Below, one piece after another: positions 1 to 13,700 of a DNA stretch of 64,000 bases. Each line of letters opens with the position of its first letter. Position 1 is the first letter of the stretch. The stretch covers positions 2,731,936 through 2,795,935 of the forward strand of contig NW_020312904.1 of assembly GCF_003265705.1 (NCBI RefSeq), in the 5' to 3' direction. The DNA comes from Callorhinus ursinus (lineage: Eukaryota > Chordata > Mammalia > Carnivora > Otariidae). Under the pieces are notes generated by a model, which did not search any database, was not told the DNA's origin, and worked only from the letters and a program-made list of their open reading frames with translations. The position numbers and the translations under genes are program-made.

Positions 1-2282
1 ACACTGCTCCTCACAGCGAGGGCACTCCAGTCACAGCATCTCCAACTGGTTCTGGGGAAGGAAAGGCCTGGGACGCAGACAGACGGCATCTCTAATGCTG
101 GCACGTCAGCCCGGCCTCGGCTGCCCTGCGAGCTGAAAGCACAGTTGTAGGAGACCCTCTCCCCAGCCCTCCAGAACAGCCCAGCCAACACGGGAGGGAC
201 GATGGCCTCCAGAGACCATGAAGCGGGCTGGGTGGTGGCAGCCAGATGATCTCGGAGGGCCTCCCCCCTGATTCCATGCTAAGTCCAGGCCTGCAAGAAA
301 GAACTCCCAGGGCAACTGTTAACATCCTGTCTTCCGATATAGGACAGAATGTCCTCAGTGGTCACAACCCATCCACACACATCAATAAGGTCTTAAAACA
401 TCAGCTAACCCCCCTGTCCTGCAGGGGATTCAAGTGTGGCCTCACCCACAGGCCACTAGCTCCAAGACCCTCTTGGGACCCGGCAGTCCAAGCAGGGGAG
501 GAGAGCTGTCCCTCGGTTTTAGGAAAATAAGTCCCTCTCGACCTATTCAGGGGGAACACCTGAAAACAAGCTTAAATTGGGAAGAAAACACAAAGGGTCG
601 GAGAGGCAGCAAGGGCTAGAGAGAGACAGAGCAGGAAGCCGGAGGGGGTCACAGAGGGGCCCCAAGTGACAAAGCTGCAGCCCCACTCTCCCGACACACC
701 ACTCTGGCATGGGAGATGACAGGAGGGGCTACAGGCCTGACCCAACAGCAGGCTCCAAGACAACAGAGGGAGGGCCCTGGGACCTGGCTCCTGGCTCCTG
801 CGGCAATGGCTGGCTGGTGAGGGCGAGGGCAGGGCAGGAAGTCCAGCACCAGGCCAATGTCAAGCCGCAACAGCTGCGGGGCTGGGAGCTCCGGGCCCCT
901 CCGAGTCACTGGGGCACTCAGCTCCCATGTCTCATGGTGGAGCTCAGTATTTCAAAGCTCTGGCAGGTGCTACCTCCCGGATTATCTTGACAATCTTTGG
1001 GGATGGTGGGAAATATATTTGAAGACCGATACCCCAGATCGAGGCTCCTCCAAAGAGCACTGTCCCTGCAACCAGCACAATGGTCAGCCCGTGGGAGAAG
1101 CCAATAAATCCAAGGGGCCAGCAGGTGAGGAAAGGGTGCCGCTCAGTCAGCTGGGGGGACATTCACATGGAGGCAAGACAATTCTCAGACAATCAAAACA
1201 GTCAACACTTAGCCGGTCATTTGTCTGCACACCCAGTGTTTTCCTGTCACTTCTCCTAATTACACAGCAGTTAGAAGGGGTCGTGCGTGCTCAGATTACA
1301 GAGCCTGTCCACATGCCAGATCGCCCCTTCCATGGATGAAAGGGCAGACGGGTGGAGACTTCAGAGTCTCAGGCAGAACAAAGGCCACGGAGGAGACCCC
1401 CCAGGGTACATGAACACATGGAGACAAGGATACCCCACACAGAGACTGCGTTAACCCGCCGCCCCCCAAACATCCACTCTGTAAATGGAGAGCCTCATCT
1501 TCAGACTGTGTGGAAGCAAGTCAAAGCCTCTCACGCTGCGGGAGCCCTCATGTGCAGGATGCTACAGTAACCCCTGATCCATGAATCCAGCAACATGCCA
1601 ACGTGGGATGGGCACAGTGTGCACGCCGGGCTGCTGGGGATTCTGCAGGACACCACAGACACAGGCTCAAAGCCAAGAGAAGGGACCCACTTGTTATTTC
1701 AAGATGGCATGTTAGACTTCCGGACCTCCTCCATCCTCACAGGGTGGCATGGAGGTGGGGCACCAGAAGGCACCAGATGCTGGCCAGGAGTCCCAAGAGG
1801 AACCATGTGAGGAACAATGTGAGGGTTGGGGACAGGGGTCTAGTGGTGGGCATCACCAGAGCACACTGCACCCGCTGCTGCCCGAGGAAATCCCGAGGCA
1901 CGGGCAGGGGCAGGCAGGGTTCTGAGCCCACAGGACACTGCTGGGCCCCCGGCGTGGGAGAGCTGGGATGGCTCTCCGTGTTCGATACCGAGCCAAGGTG
2001 GGCAGAGCTGGAGGCGACATGGGGCTCACCCAGCCTGTAGGCAAAGGGAGCCAGAGAAGGACCTGGATCCTCCAACGGGGAGGCTGATCCACCACTTCGT
2101 CGGCTGCTGCAGAAAGTCAACACAGTAACAGCGGCGAACACACAAGCACACAAGGATGGTGCCAGGTACACAGCAGGCACCTGCCAGATGCAGACCGCTA
2201 TCAGCAACGGCAGCGGCCAAGCTCGGGTGTGTAACAGGCGGAACCAGAACCCGGGCACACGTTCCTAACAGATGACCCTGGG
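1..2282. other. Intron, GC-rich, no gene seen
   Basis: Unique-looking GC-rich sequence. Open frames here lack any recognisable domain and overlap on both strands, as expected in stop-poor GC-rich DNA. Near 2155-2195 a short stretch resembles the 3' end of an L2 or MIR element, too weak to call. Confidence 0.5.
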
Positions 2283-2338
2283 TTTCCACTACTTCCACTA
2301 CTTCCTCTAGTTTCCACTACTTCCACTACTTCCTCTAG
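2283..2338. repeat. 28-bp perfect tandem duplication
   Basis: Two identical 28-bp units (2283-2310 and 2311-2338) lie head to tail. Each is itself built from the shorter motif ttccactac repeated twice, followed by ttcctctag. A partial third start (tcctctg) follows. It is a young minisatellite-like duplication in the intron. Confidence 0.95.
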
Positions 2339-5300
2339 TCCTCTGATCTTTTGGTACCTGGCAATACAGCCTTCTTCCCCACAATGCAACAAAATACCCA
2401 CACCCGTTTTCAAGTGAAAGCACATTAAATCAGCTTGGCTGAAGGAGCCCCTGACGCCCCCGGTGCTGGGGTGGCTTTGCCGCCTCCGTGAGTGGGGGGC
2501 CCAGACGTGCATGGTACTGAGCTGCAGGAAGAAAGGACCACATTCACACGGGGAAGGCTCTGGGCAGCAGGTGGAGGGACAAAGCCCTAGCTGAGAGCGG
2601 GAAGCCCAGTGTAGGAGCGCGGCCCCACATGGCACACTCCGCCTCGCCGTGCGGCCCCCCGATGCCAGGAGGCCCACGTCACTGCCAGTCCACATGTGCT
2701 CTGCCCGTCACCAGGTTCATATGTCTCCAGTGAAATATCACTATCATTCCAAATGCTCACATCAGCCATCCCGGGGCCTAATGAGGACGCGAGCGGGGTA
2801 GAGGAAGCTGGCTATTTTTCACCGTCACACGCTGAATGCTCCACGACTGGAGTGGTGCCGCTGATTTATTCTCTGCTCTCCGACTGCTTACCTTGTAGCA
2901 GTAATAAAAATATTTTCACTTGGATGGTGATAAAGCTGAATCTAGTTTACTAGATGTAACTGAATTCTATCTTGAAAGAATAAGTCAATTTTAAACTTAC
3001 AATGCAGTCAAGACAGCTTTCAGAGAAATTTCATTAAAATCACATTTACCCTAAATTAAAACACAGAGAAGAGGGGAAACGTACAAGCAGACAAAGCCAG
3101 GCACACAGAGGGGGAGCTGTCCCCCGGGGATGCATGCTGGCTTCTGGCTCCCTCGGGGTGGAAGTGTACAGTTCTAAAAATACTAATGGTCCCCCTCGGT
3201 GTCCTGGGTGCGGGCAGAGCTAACAGGCTCCCCGGGCACGGGGCAGAGGGGCTGCGCAGGGAACCAGGGCGCACAGGGCCCTTGGCCATCCAATAAGGCG
3301 ACTGTGGCCAAAGAGAGTCCCCAGACCACACTCCGCAGCGCTCGAAGAAGTGTTGGCCCGCCACCCGCCCCAATCCCCTGCAAGGCAGGGGGAAAGACGG
3401 CCGGGATGATGGTGGGCTCGGACGCTGAACAAGGCTTCCAGCACACAAGCAAGTGCTGCCTGCCACCCCTTCACGTCCGGGGGCACAAGTGCTCGTGGAA
3501 GATGAGCTGCAGCCGGAGCCCGAGCCGGCCAGCCTCCGAGGGCTCACGCTGTGCTGACCAGTGGGAGTGCGGGGGCAGCGGTCAAGCAGTCCTCCTCGGA
3601 AGCTGGGCAGGGTACCCCAGTCCTCCCCCCTCTAACCCGCAGGCCTGGCTTTAACCAGCCTCCCTTTCTGCTCGTGGGCTGGCGTGCCCCCCCTCGCTAG
3701 GAGACCAAAACCCTCCGGTCAGAGGTCAGCCTGTCCCTCGGTCTGTACCCACTTACACACCGCAGCTTGCTCACTCCTCTGCAAGCACCCAAATCCGCAC
3801 CCCAGAGGAAGGGCTTCCACGTGCCCACAGCAGGGATGGAGCCTGCCCCCTCCCCTCCCACCATGCTGCACCGCAGGCCTCTCCAAGAGCCAGGGCTTGC
3901 CTCTGCTCCCACCCGCATGCCGGACTACCCAGGCTGGGGACAGCCTGCCTTCTAGACACGGGCCTGCAGACGTGCCCCCCAACCCCAGCCCATCCCTGCC
4001 CTCTCCTGCTGCAGCTCCCGACCAGCTGAGGTGGGGAGATTGTCCATGGGGCAGTGGACAGTGCAACTGGGCACAGAGTCTGCTTTATACACCAGCCCCC
4101 ACACCGACCAGCCACGAGATGAGGGTCCAAGAAAGAGGTGAGAAGACCCATCCTGTCTGAGACCCCAGGCAGGGTCCCTGGGTCAACTTTATGAGGGACC
4201 CACCTGGAGAGTGACCAAGCCCCCTTTCGACACAGCCAGGCCCCACTGGCCACCTGCTGCTGATCCCTGTGGCCGCCATCTGAATGGGGAGCGGTGTGGA
4301 GCCCCTGCCTCTCCCTCGTGCTCACACAACATGCCTGTCCTTCAGTGACACTCGGTCACTGCCACTGGGAATAGTCACCTTTTCACTTGTATGCAACCCC
4401 CATGCCACCACACCACAAACACCTTGCGGAGAGTTTTGGACACATGTCCCAGGCCCCAAGGAATGCCTTGTGTGCAGTGGGCTGCTGGTGGCACACCGTG
4501 ACACACTTCAGAAGTACTCAGTGACGGACCAAAACCTAAAAGCCATCACGGGAAGAAACCGCTGTAAGACCCAGAAGCTTTGGGCCTGCCCTGGGCCTCG
4601 GTTGGTGTGACAACCTCCTGGGACTGTCAACAGCACCTTCTTGGCTCTAACCCAAGGAGGGGCCTCCTGCAGACTCCCCTCCACGGCAGGCACACGGGGT
4701 CATGGAGTGCAGGATTCACAAAGTGCTTCCCAGGCTGCGTTTCACCATCTCCTGCTCCTGGCATGCAGGTTACCTCCCCAAGTGTCAGCTCCCTGAGGCC
4801 AAGTCCTGTCAGACACTCGCTCCACACTGGCTACCCTCCCCCGGAGGCAGCAAACTCTTCCCGTCTCCTACAAGCACCGCCTGCACCTGGGGTGCTCAGA
4901 ACAAGCACCAGAATACCTGGCCGCCAGGGAAGGAAGCCGCAGGAGGTGAAAGACGTTTCAGGCCCAGAAAACAACAAGCACAAGGACCAGAGCAAAAGCT
5001 GGGATCACAAGTCCTGCTGGATGGAAAGCGAACAGCCAGGGTGTGTCAGCCTAGGGCTGCTGGAGGGGGAGGAGGGCCGGGTCCGCCTGAGAAGGGCCCG
5101 GAGGCCCCACTGCTGTTCCCGGCAGAACCTTGCAGCAGCGTGGACAGTGGCCCAGAGAGAACCCGATGAAGCCCCTGAAGGCAGAAAGGGAGACTGGGAC
5201 TCTGCCTGGCTCGGGTCAACAAGGCAGCCGTCCTGTGCCGCCACGGGCCGGCCGCCACGGCGGAGCTCCCGCACCTGACCGACACAGGGCAGGTCTCCAA

Positions 5301-5925
5301 AGGTCCCGCCCACGGTCACTGCAAAGAAAAACCCAACCACGCACAGGGCAGTCAGGCTCTGCACGACCGTGAATGCATTCACCAGCGCGGTCAAGGGCTC
5401 CCGGATCAGCCTTTCAGAGAGCCATAATTAGTAAGTCAGAGTCCGGTCAAAACTAATGAACAAGAGTGAGCTCCCATGAAAACACGCTCGGTGACCAGCC
5501 TCACCACCCTGACTGCACTGAAGGCAAATAAGCTTGGCTGGCGTATGGCTCAACTGAAGCCCTTGGCCACGAACAAGACCCCAGCCCCCCAACCCCAAGG
5601 ACACAGGCGGCCCCTCCTCTGACACGTTGGGCAACAGGAATGTGTGACGAGCATCACCAGGCGCCACAGGAAAATGGAAAAGTAACTGGCTTCAGACACG
5701 GTAACCACGTCAATAAAAGGAACCACATGTAAAATGTCAGGTGGAGGGTGTAAGAGAGTGTGTGTGGGCACGTGCACACGCACATACTCTTAAATTCCAA
5801 GCAGCCCACTACACGGAGGCAGATTTTCACCGCCACCTGCAACCCCAGAAGCAGAGGCAGCCTGCAGCTTAGGGGGTCTGAGTCTGACCTGGACCCCCAC
5901 TGGGCTCAGCTGCACAGAACTGCCA
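2339..5925. other. Intron, no gene seen; AT-rich island at 2800-3060
   Basis: Mostly GC-rich unique sequence. The part from about 2800 to 3060 is clearly AT-richer than its flanks and has no match to a repeat family I know, which makes it a weak candidate for conserved non-coding DNA. The long open frames in this stretch have no recognisable domain. Confidence 0.45.
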
Positions 5926-5929
5926 GAGG

Positions 5930-6045
5930 CCCAGGGAAATCTGAATTTCAGTATGTGTCATACTTATGCTAAAAAATTAATGATTTATGTGAAATTTAAA
6001 TCTAACTGGGTGCTCCTTACTCTCACTTGCTAAAGCTGGCACTGC
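5930..6045. repeat. Ancient dispersed mammalian repeat, family not assigned
   Basis: The stretch around catacttatgctaaaaaatt, followed by aaatttaaatctaactgggt and a tail near gctaaagctggca, matches a widely dispersed old mammalian repeat that I recognise by sequence but cannot name with certainty. It is diverged and short. Confidence 0.45.
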
Positions 6046-7158
6046 TGAGACCAGGCAGGAAGAAAGATTTATCCCCATTCCTCATGGAAGTAGAGAAGGC
6101 GAGGTCTGGATTAGGACTCCGACAGCAGACACTTCTGGTGCTCGGCTCTGGCCTCCCCAAGCAGCCTGGAGTCAGGCTCAACGCTGAAGATGGAAATCCA
6201 TCCACAGAAGCTCTTGGCTCAGCCTGGCTGATTAATGACCAGGTTTCTCTCCTCCTCCTGGCCAGCCGGGGCCTCCTGGGTTTATGGTCTCTGGGAACTT
6301 CAGAGCAGAGCCAAGCAGACCCCGGGCCCAGGGGACATCAAGCAGTTCTGGGCCCTCATGGGGGCGGATGACAGGCCTGTCTCTGTCCTGAAGCTGCCCC
6401 ATCACCAGGAACAATCCCCTGGCTCCCCTTTTTGTGCCCATTTTACCCCCCATGGGACGCTAATCTCTGAAGCGATGTCTTACGATCGGACTTGAAGTCT
6501 TCTGAAAAAACCAAGCACAGACATAACCCCATTTATCTATCTGCCCGCTAAGGCTGTATATCTTCAAATACTCCTTTTTAATACTGAAAGAGGATCTCCA
6601 TTCTGTTTTTAAACAAAAAACGTGGCAAGTATTTCATTTATGTCCTCTTATGCCAGAAAAGCTGCCGAGGTTCCGTCACAGAGGCTCTCACTGGAAGGGC
6701 CCCAGAGCTGCACACGGGGGCCGTGGGGCATCACGGGCTCTTGCAGGCTAACGTCAGATGTAGCAGACGCAAGGGCGATAAACGTATAAGGGGTATCGTT
6801 TGGTTGTGCTGCAACACTGTGAAATTTCTTTCACAGGCGTAAGCATTCTAGGAGTGATGTGCAACACTCCTGTAGGTGCTTTAGACTTGACCTTCTCCCA
6901 GGCTGAGGAGTGTTCATCTCTGCTTGTTATCACAGCACTAAATGACTAAATCGTTGGTGGGAACTTGGGATTTTACCTACGAAAATCACTCAGTAAGTAG
7001 GAAACAGACTGACAACTACCAGAAATAGTGAGAGCACACGCTCTGTGCTCTCATCTCTCTGCTGTGATCAGCAAGCCCAGCGCCGTCCACCGATGCACCG
7101 GGCTCTCCGCGGGCCCCGGGGGGCGGGGGGGCAGGCGACCTCCCTGCTCCTGACTTTG
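6046..7158. other. Intron, no gene or clear repeat seen
   Basis: Unique-looking sequence of mixed base composition. The region 6500-6660 and the region 6770-7010 are AT-richer. I see no exon signals, domain-bearing frames or recognisable mobile element. Confidence 0.4.
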
Positions 7159-7159
7159 G

Positions 7160-7385
7160 CCACAGCACATAACTTGGTTTGGCCAATGAAGAGCAGCAGA
7201 GTTTTAGGAACCACTTTCCGTTGGAAGCGTTAAAAGCCTGTAAGGACTCCCCAAGACCCTCTTCCTTCCATCACAGGATCCAGGCAAGGATACTCCTGAG
7301 CGCGGCAGCTCCCTCAGCCTGAGTCCCAAAGTGAGAACTGCACAGAACAGAGTCCCCAGCCAAGCCACGAGGGACACGCCTGCTG
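7160..7385 (+). mobile_element. Old MaLR-like LTR fragment
   Basis: The motifs ttggtttggccaatgaa, then gttggaagcgttaaaagcc, then cagcctgagtccc and agtgagaactgcacagaaca fall in the order expected for a common old mammalian LTR of the ERVL-MaLR type. Only part of the LTR is present and it is strongly diverged. It carries no coding sequence. Family assignment is from memory. Confidence 0.45.
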
Positions 7386-9045
7386 CTAAAGCTGCGGAGA
7401 CTCGCCAGCTGTCCGCTCCCGGCCCTCACCGAGCCTCCCGTGACCGTACCAGTGATATCCGGCCTCCGCCCCACATGGATTTCCACACTCCGCCATTCAG
7501 GGTTTGGTCGATGTGCGTGTTCAATGCATTTCCGGTGCCAGGGTCTGTGCTCCTGCACCATGCCCGAGAGCTCAGCTCTAAGCAGTCCCGAAGAAGCAGA
7601 GGACACGACAGTGTGTGCCAGAGTCTGGCAAGAATGGATGGTGGCCAACAGAGGAGAAGCAGAAGGGGAGACACCACCAATCCTGGGGGTGGGGGCAGAG
7701 GGGCACTGCTAGAGCAGAGGGACGTGGGGAAAATCAGCACAGCATCCAACTTGCAAAACCATCCCAATCATCATCCCCTACTGTCTGGTGCAGGCAGACC
7801 TGCTGGCCCAGCACACCTGTGCACACACACACCTGTGCTCGCGGGTCCTCCAGGCTCTGCAGAGAACATTCCAGCCTCCACTGAAGCTGCGGAGGGCCAG
7901 CACACCAGAAGCCCCCACAGGCCCACTGCAGCTCCTGGCGCATGCGAGCACAGAGACCCGCGGCAGAGGGCAGAGAGTTTCCGGGCCACACCCAGGACAA
8001 TCAGGGGCCTCTGTCCCGTGTACCCACGGTCACCCGGTGGTTGCAGAGAACCCACTGATGCTGCTATGGATTTCTGTGAACCACGGCTCCATGCACAGCC
8101 CCTCCCAGAAAGAGTCTGGCCACCGAGCGAGGGACAGAGAACTCAAGAGGCCACTCCGGCACACTAGAGGACAGTGAGCCACACCAAACACCGGGTGTGA
8201 TCTATTTCTCCCCAAGATCGAAGAAGAAACAACATCTGGTAGATTAAGAAATCCAATAAATGTATGAGCAAAATTTAAACAGCCCGAGGTTGTTTTTTGA
8301 ATAAATGACAGGCTCCCTATGCTGAGATCCACCCCGCTCCATGCACTGCCGTCACCCCTGTCGAATCAGCTCTCTTGCCTGCCCCCGGTCTGCTGGCGCC
8401 CAGACTTAATCCTTCAATCTCCCCTCCCACTTGCACCTGGATGGCCCCAAGGAAACACCCCAGGTCCCTCGGCGGGGAGGGGGCCGCTGGAGGCTGACTG
8501 GCCATGGCAGGAACTCATTCGCTCGGGATGCTGCTTACTGCACTCCAGGGCCAAGATAAAGGACTGTTTGGCGGAAGTCCCTATCCGTAAGGGAACACAC
8601 ACTGCCGAAAAAACTGTGACCAAGAATTCAGCTCGAATAGTACAAGTTAGAAATGGGTGTCTGCTAAGGTCTTCGTGGCCACTCACCCAGGAAATCCCAA
8701 ATTCTTTCTGGTTTCCCAGGAGCCTGTGCTCTGATCCACCAGACCACAGACCTGCTGTCAGTCTTTTCCCATTCCGGGCGGGATTTTTTCTTCCTGGGGT
8801 GGTTCTATCTGGTTCTACTCCTCCTTAAATACCCGTATAACACTTCCCTTTTCCATAGACTTTTTGCACCTGGCCCTCCCCACAGGCTGGGGATGGATGT
8901 TGATTTGCCTACTTACAGAGGATTTGGATTTGTAGTAATTACTGTCCCTACTTACGCTGCAAGAGTAGGCTGTATGTGCTTTTATTTGCTTCCCTTCTTG
9001 ATGTGCACACTTTCTTAGAGGGAAGGCAAACAATGCATATTTAGG
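7386..9045. other. Intron, no gene seen
   Basis: GC-rich to about 8160, then AT-richer around 8180-8310 and 8820-9040. A 278-codon plus-strand frame (7331-8167) starts inside the LTR fragment and has no recognisable domain, so I treat it as chance. A short CA-rich patch lies near 7810-7835. Confidence 0.4.
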
Positions 9046-9049
9046 TGGC

Positions 9050-9640
9050 CTCGTGCAATTCCGAGTTCATTCCAGACAGGCATTCTTGCTGGATGTAGGC
9101 CCTACAGCGAGGTACATTCTTGCAGCATGCTGAGGACACCTTCTCATATTTTTGTTGAGACGTCAGTTCTCAAATAGCTGTTCTTAGAAAATAATCTTTT
9201 CCTCCAGCTGCTTTAAGACTTCGTCTGTAGTGTAACTAAACTTCACAAGGAGGTGCTGCTCACATACAGTTTTCCCCGTTAGTAATTCTCCTCTGGACCC
9301 ACCGGTCTCTTAAATCTGTGAGGCGGTGCACTTCGGGACTTCTGGAGAGCATCCCCATCGCTGTTTCTCCAAATTCTCACTCACCCTCTCTCCCCTCCTC
9401 CTGCGAGCCGGCACACACGCACGTCAGGCCCCCGGACAGCACCGGGGCCTCCTGCCTTCTTTTCCACACTCTTGCTGTCCAGGTCTTATTACGGCTCTTT
9501 CCTTCCAGCCGTCTTCCAGGTCACTCAAGTTCTCTGCACTGTGTCTAACCACCACGTTTTTAATTTGGTTGTCACAGTGTTCAAATCCAGAAATCCCAGC
9601 CATTTTTTCAAATCTCTTCCGTAAAATTATACAAATATAT
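9050..9640 (-). mobile_element. Old L1 fragment (5' part), minus strand
   Basis: Read on the plus strand, the motifs cttctcatatttttgttgag, ccagctgctttaagacttcg and gctgtttctccaaattctca, followed by a CT-rich block, occur in the order seen in the reverse complement of old mammalian L1 5' regions. The fragment is heavily diverged with no usable frame, and its borders are approximate. Confidence 0.45.
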
Positions 9641-10770
9641 AAAATTATACAGACATATAATATTCAGGATTATCTGTTTTTATCCCTTCACACAGAGTTA
9701 AGGATAATGGTTTCATGGTATGTGCCTAAGAATTACAAAAGCACAACATTTTGTGGGCCGGTTTCTAACATCTGTCGCTTCTGTTTGGTCTACTGAAGGA
9801 GTTTCGAATGGTTGATAAGCTCTGACTATGTGCAGATCATTGTATTTGAAAAATGCACATACTTGTAGAAACGTCAGTTCTGGTGACTCCCTCCAGAACG
9901 GATTTTGCTTGGCTTCTCCCAGGCACTGCGAGTGCTCCAGGAGAGAAGCCCTGTCCTGAGGTTCGAACAGCCGCGGCCCTCCCAGGTGACACAGACCAGG
10001 ACAAGACGGCATGAGGCTGTCCCGTTCCAGGGTTTCCCCGATGCTCACGGCGCCCGGTCCCAGGAAGGTCACGGGCATTTCCCACATGCTCTGTCCGGGG
10101 CAGTGCGGCCCATTCGCTCCAGGGGACTGTCAAACAACAACTCATGAAGGGATATTTTTTCCAGATGAGCAGACGCCCTCAGAAGAACAGCACTTTAGTG
10201 CTGGGCTCATCCACTCTCACCTTTGTCCTCCATTCCAAGCTAAGTGGCTCAAGTCTTCACCTCTGACTCTGCGGGAAGTCCTGCCGCTTGTGCCGCACAC
10301 AGCACAGGGGAAGCCACCTTGGCTCCCCTGAGACACAGCACTAGCCCCGCCCAGCACACAGCCTCTCGGGCTGCCACCTCCCACTCTGCTTGGCTCCACT
10401 ACACATGCCCGTCTCTCCTCAGGCAGGGCCCCGTCCTGTCTCCATAACACACTTTCACGAAGGGTTTAAGGGTAGCGGAGAGGGGGTACAACACTACTCA
10501 GAATAGAAAACCACTTGAACAGTCCTTTAGAGACGGTCGTTAGTCAATCCTCCCCACTGCAGAAGACGGTGATGCTGTCTCCCTTCTGGTCGTCCCCTCA
10601 CCTCCTCAGCACGCTTCCTTCTGTGCCCCGAGACCTCTGCCCTCCTCCACCTCGCCAGCCTGCCCTTCCCAACACAGCTGGTAGAACTCCGGGCTTCTCT
10701 TAACTTTACTTCACAGAGCAATTCGGCTCTTCTCTACACTAGTCCTTTCTGGGCCATCCCCATAAAACCT
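9641..10770. other. Intron, no gene seen
   Basis: Unique-looking sequence between two L1 fragments. A short AT-rich patch with repeated ataaaattatacaga-like words lies near 9620-9660. No exon or RNA gene was recognised. Confidence 0.4.
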
Positions 10771-10774
10771 TCCC

Positions 10775-13700
10775 TTTCTTTTCTCTTTTAACTTTTATCA
10801 ATGTATTTAAACTATTAAAAAAAAAGTTCCCCCATTTCTCCCACCCACGCCCGCACAGCCCCCACCTCTTGCAACCACCAATACATTCCTTGAATCTATG
10901 AGCTGGCTTTTCAGTGTTGTCTTTTTTCTTTTTAAGACTGCACATGTAAGAGAGATCATACAGAATTTGTCTCTCTCTGACTGACTTATTTCCCTTAGCA
11001 TAATGCTCTTGAGGTCCATCCATGTTGTTGCAAACAGCAGGACTTCCTTTCTTATGGCTGGGTAACATTCCTGGACGTGTGTGTACACTACAATTTCTTC
11101 ATCTGTTCCTCTGTCCATGGACTCTTAGGTTGTTTCCATATCTTGGCTATTGTAAATAATACTGCATTAACATGAGGGTGTAGGTATTTCTTCGTATTAG
11201 CTTTTTCATTTTGTTCAGATAAATACACTGAAGTGAAATTGCTGAATCATATAGCGATTCTATTTTTAATTTTTTGAGAAACCTCCATTCTGTTAGTGGC
11301 CGCACCAGCCTGCATTCCTACCATCCCTACAGTGCACAGGGGCTCCCTCCTCACAACAGCCATTCTAATAACAGGTAAGATGTTCTAGCTCATTGTCATT
11401 TTGATTTGCATTTCCCCAAAGATTAATGACACAGAGCATCTCTCCATGTGTCTGTTGGCCATCTGTATGTCTTCTTCGGAAAAATGTCTATTCAGATCTT
11501 CTGCCCATTTTTTAATCAGTTTTTTTTTTTTTTTTTTTGCTCTTGAGTTATAAGAGTTTTTTATATGTTTTGGATATTAGCCCCTTATCAATGTGATTTG
11601 TGATTATCTTCTCACATTCAGTGGTCTGCCTTTTCATTTTGTTCATGGTTTCCTTTGCTGTGCAGAAGCATTTTAGTATGATGTAATTCCCAACTGTTTT
11701 ATTCTTGGTTTTGTTGCTTTTGTTTTTGGCAAGAGATAAAAAACCATAGCCAGGACCTATGCCAATGAGCCTGTGTTTATTTGTATGGGTTTTAAGGTTT
11801 CAGGTTGTACATTCAAGTCTTGAATCCATTTTGAGTTAATTCTGTGTATGGTGTAAGATATCAGTCCAGTTTCATTCTTTTGTATAAATTTTCCAAACAC
11901 CATTTATTGAAGAGACTGTTCTTTCCTCATTGTATATTCTTGGCTCCTTTGTTGTAAATTATTTGACATATATGTGTGGGGTTATTTCTGGGCTCTCTAT
12001 TCTATTTCATTGGTCTATGTGTCTGATTTTATGCCAATACCATACTGTTTTAATTACTATAGCTTTTGTAATACAGTTTGAAATCGAGGCTCATGATGCC
12101 CCCAGCTTTATTCTTCTTTCTCATGATGGCATTCTCTATTTGGGGTCTTTTGTGCTTCTGTACATATTTTAGAATTCTTTGTTCAATTTCTCTGAAAAAC
12201 ACCGTTAGAATTTTGATAGGGATTGCAGTGAATCTGTAGATTGCTGTGGAGAGTATGATCATTTTAGCAATATTAATTCTTCCAATCTATGAACACCAAA
12301 TATCTTTCCATTTATTTGTATCTTCTTTAACTTCTTTCATTACAGTTTTACAGTTCTCGATATACAGGTCTTTGACCTCGTTAAATTTATTACTAAGTAT
12401 TTTATTCTTTTGGTTGCAATTGTAAATATCTCTTTCTGATGGTTATTAGTGTAAAGAAACAACAGATTTCTGTGCACTGATTTTGTATCCTGCAACTTTA
12501 CTAAGTTCATTTATTAATTCTAAGAGGTTTTTTGATGGAGTCGGGATTTTCTATACATAATATCATCTTATCTGCAAATAGTGACAATTTTTCTTCTTAT
12601 CCAATGTGGATGTCCTTTCTTTTTCTTGCCTAATTACTCTGGCTAGGATTTTCAATACTATGTTGAAAAAAAAAGTGGTGAGAGTAGACATCCTTGTCTT
12701 GTTCCTGATCTTAAAGGAAAAGCTTTCAGCTTTTCACAGTTGAGTATAATGTTAGCTGTTGGCTTGTCACAGATGGCCTTTATTGTGCTGAGGTATGTTC
12801 CTTCTATGCCTATATTCTGTTAAAAGTTTTTATCATAAATAGATGTTGAATTTTATCAAATGCTTTTTCTACATCGATTGAGATGATCCTATAATTTTTA
12901 TCCTTCATTTTGTTAATGTGGTAGACCACACTGATTGCTGTCATATTTGCAAACCATATCTGCACCCCTGGAATAAACCCAACGTGGTCATAGTGTGTGA
13001 TCTTTTTAATATATTGTTGAATTCAATTTGCTAGAATTTCGTTCAGGATTTCTGCACCAATGTTCATCAAGGATACGGGCCTGTAATTTTTTTGTGTGGC
13101 ATCCTTGTCTGGTTTGAGTATCACAGTAATGCTGGCCTCACATAATGTGTTCAGAAGAGTCCCTCCATCTTCTACTTTTTTGGAAAGGTTTGAGAAGGAC
13201 TGGTATTAATCCTTCCTTGAATGTTTGGTAGAACTCACCAGTGAGGCTGCCTGGTCCTAGACATTTGTTTGTTGGGAGACTTTCAATTACTGATTCGGTC
13301 TCCCTGCTAGAAATGGGTCTGATGTTCAGATTTTCTAATTCATCATGATTCAGTCTTGGCTGGTAGGTAATCAAAATTTATCCATTTCTTCCAGGTTGTC
13401 TGATTTGTTGGCACATCATTGTTCATAGTCGTCTTTGATAATTCTTTGTATTCCCTGGTATCAGCTGTACATCTCCTTTTTCATTTCTAATCTTATTTGA
13501 GTCTTCCTCTTTTCTGGTGAGTCTCACAAAAGGTTTGTCAACTTTGTTTACTTCTCAAAGAATCAGCTCTTCGTTCCATTGATCTTTTCTAATATCTGCC
13601 TATGCCATTTATTTCTGCTCTAATCTATTACCTTCCTCCTTCTACTATAGCTTTGGGCTTCATTCTTTTTTTTCTAGTTCCTTGAGATGTAAAGTTAGGT

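Noticed and set aside
2155..2195. L2/MIR 3' end-like words
   Set aside because: Match limited to about 35 bp, too short to distinguish from chance.
4580..5278. 232-codon plus-strand open frame
   Set aside because: No domain, antisense to the host gene, overlapped by several other frames.
7331..8167. 278-codon plus-strand open frame
   Set aside because: Begins inside an LTR fragment and shows no recognisable protein family.
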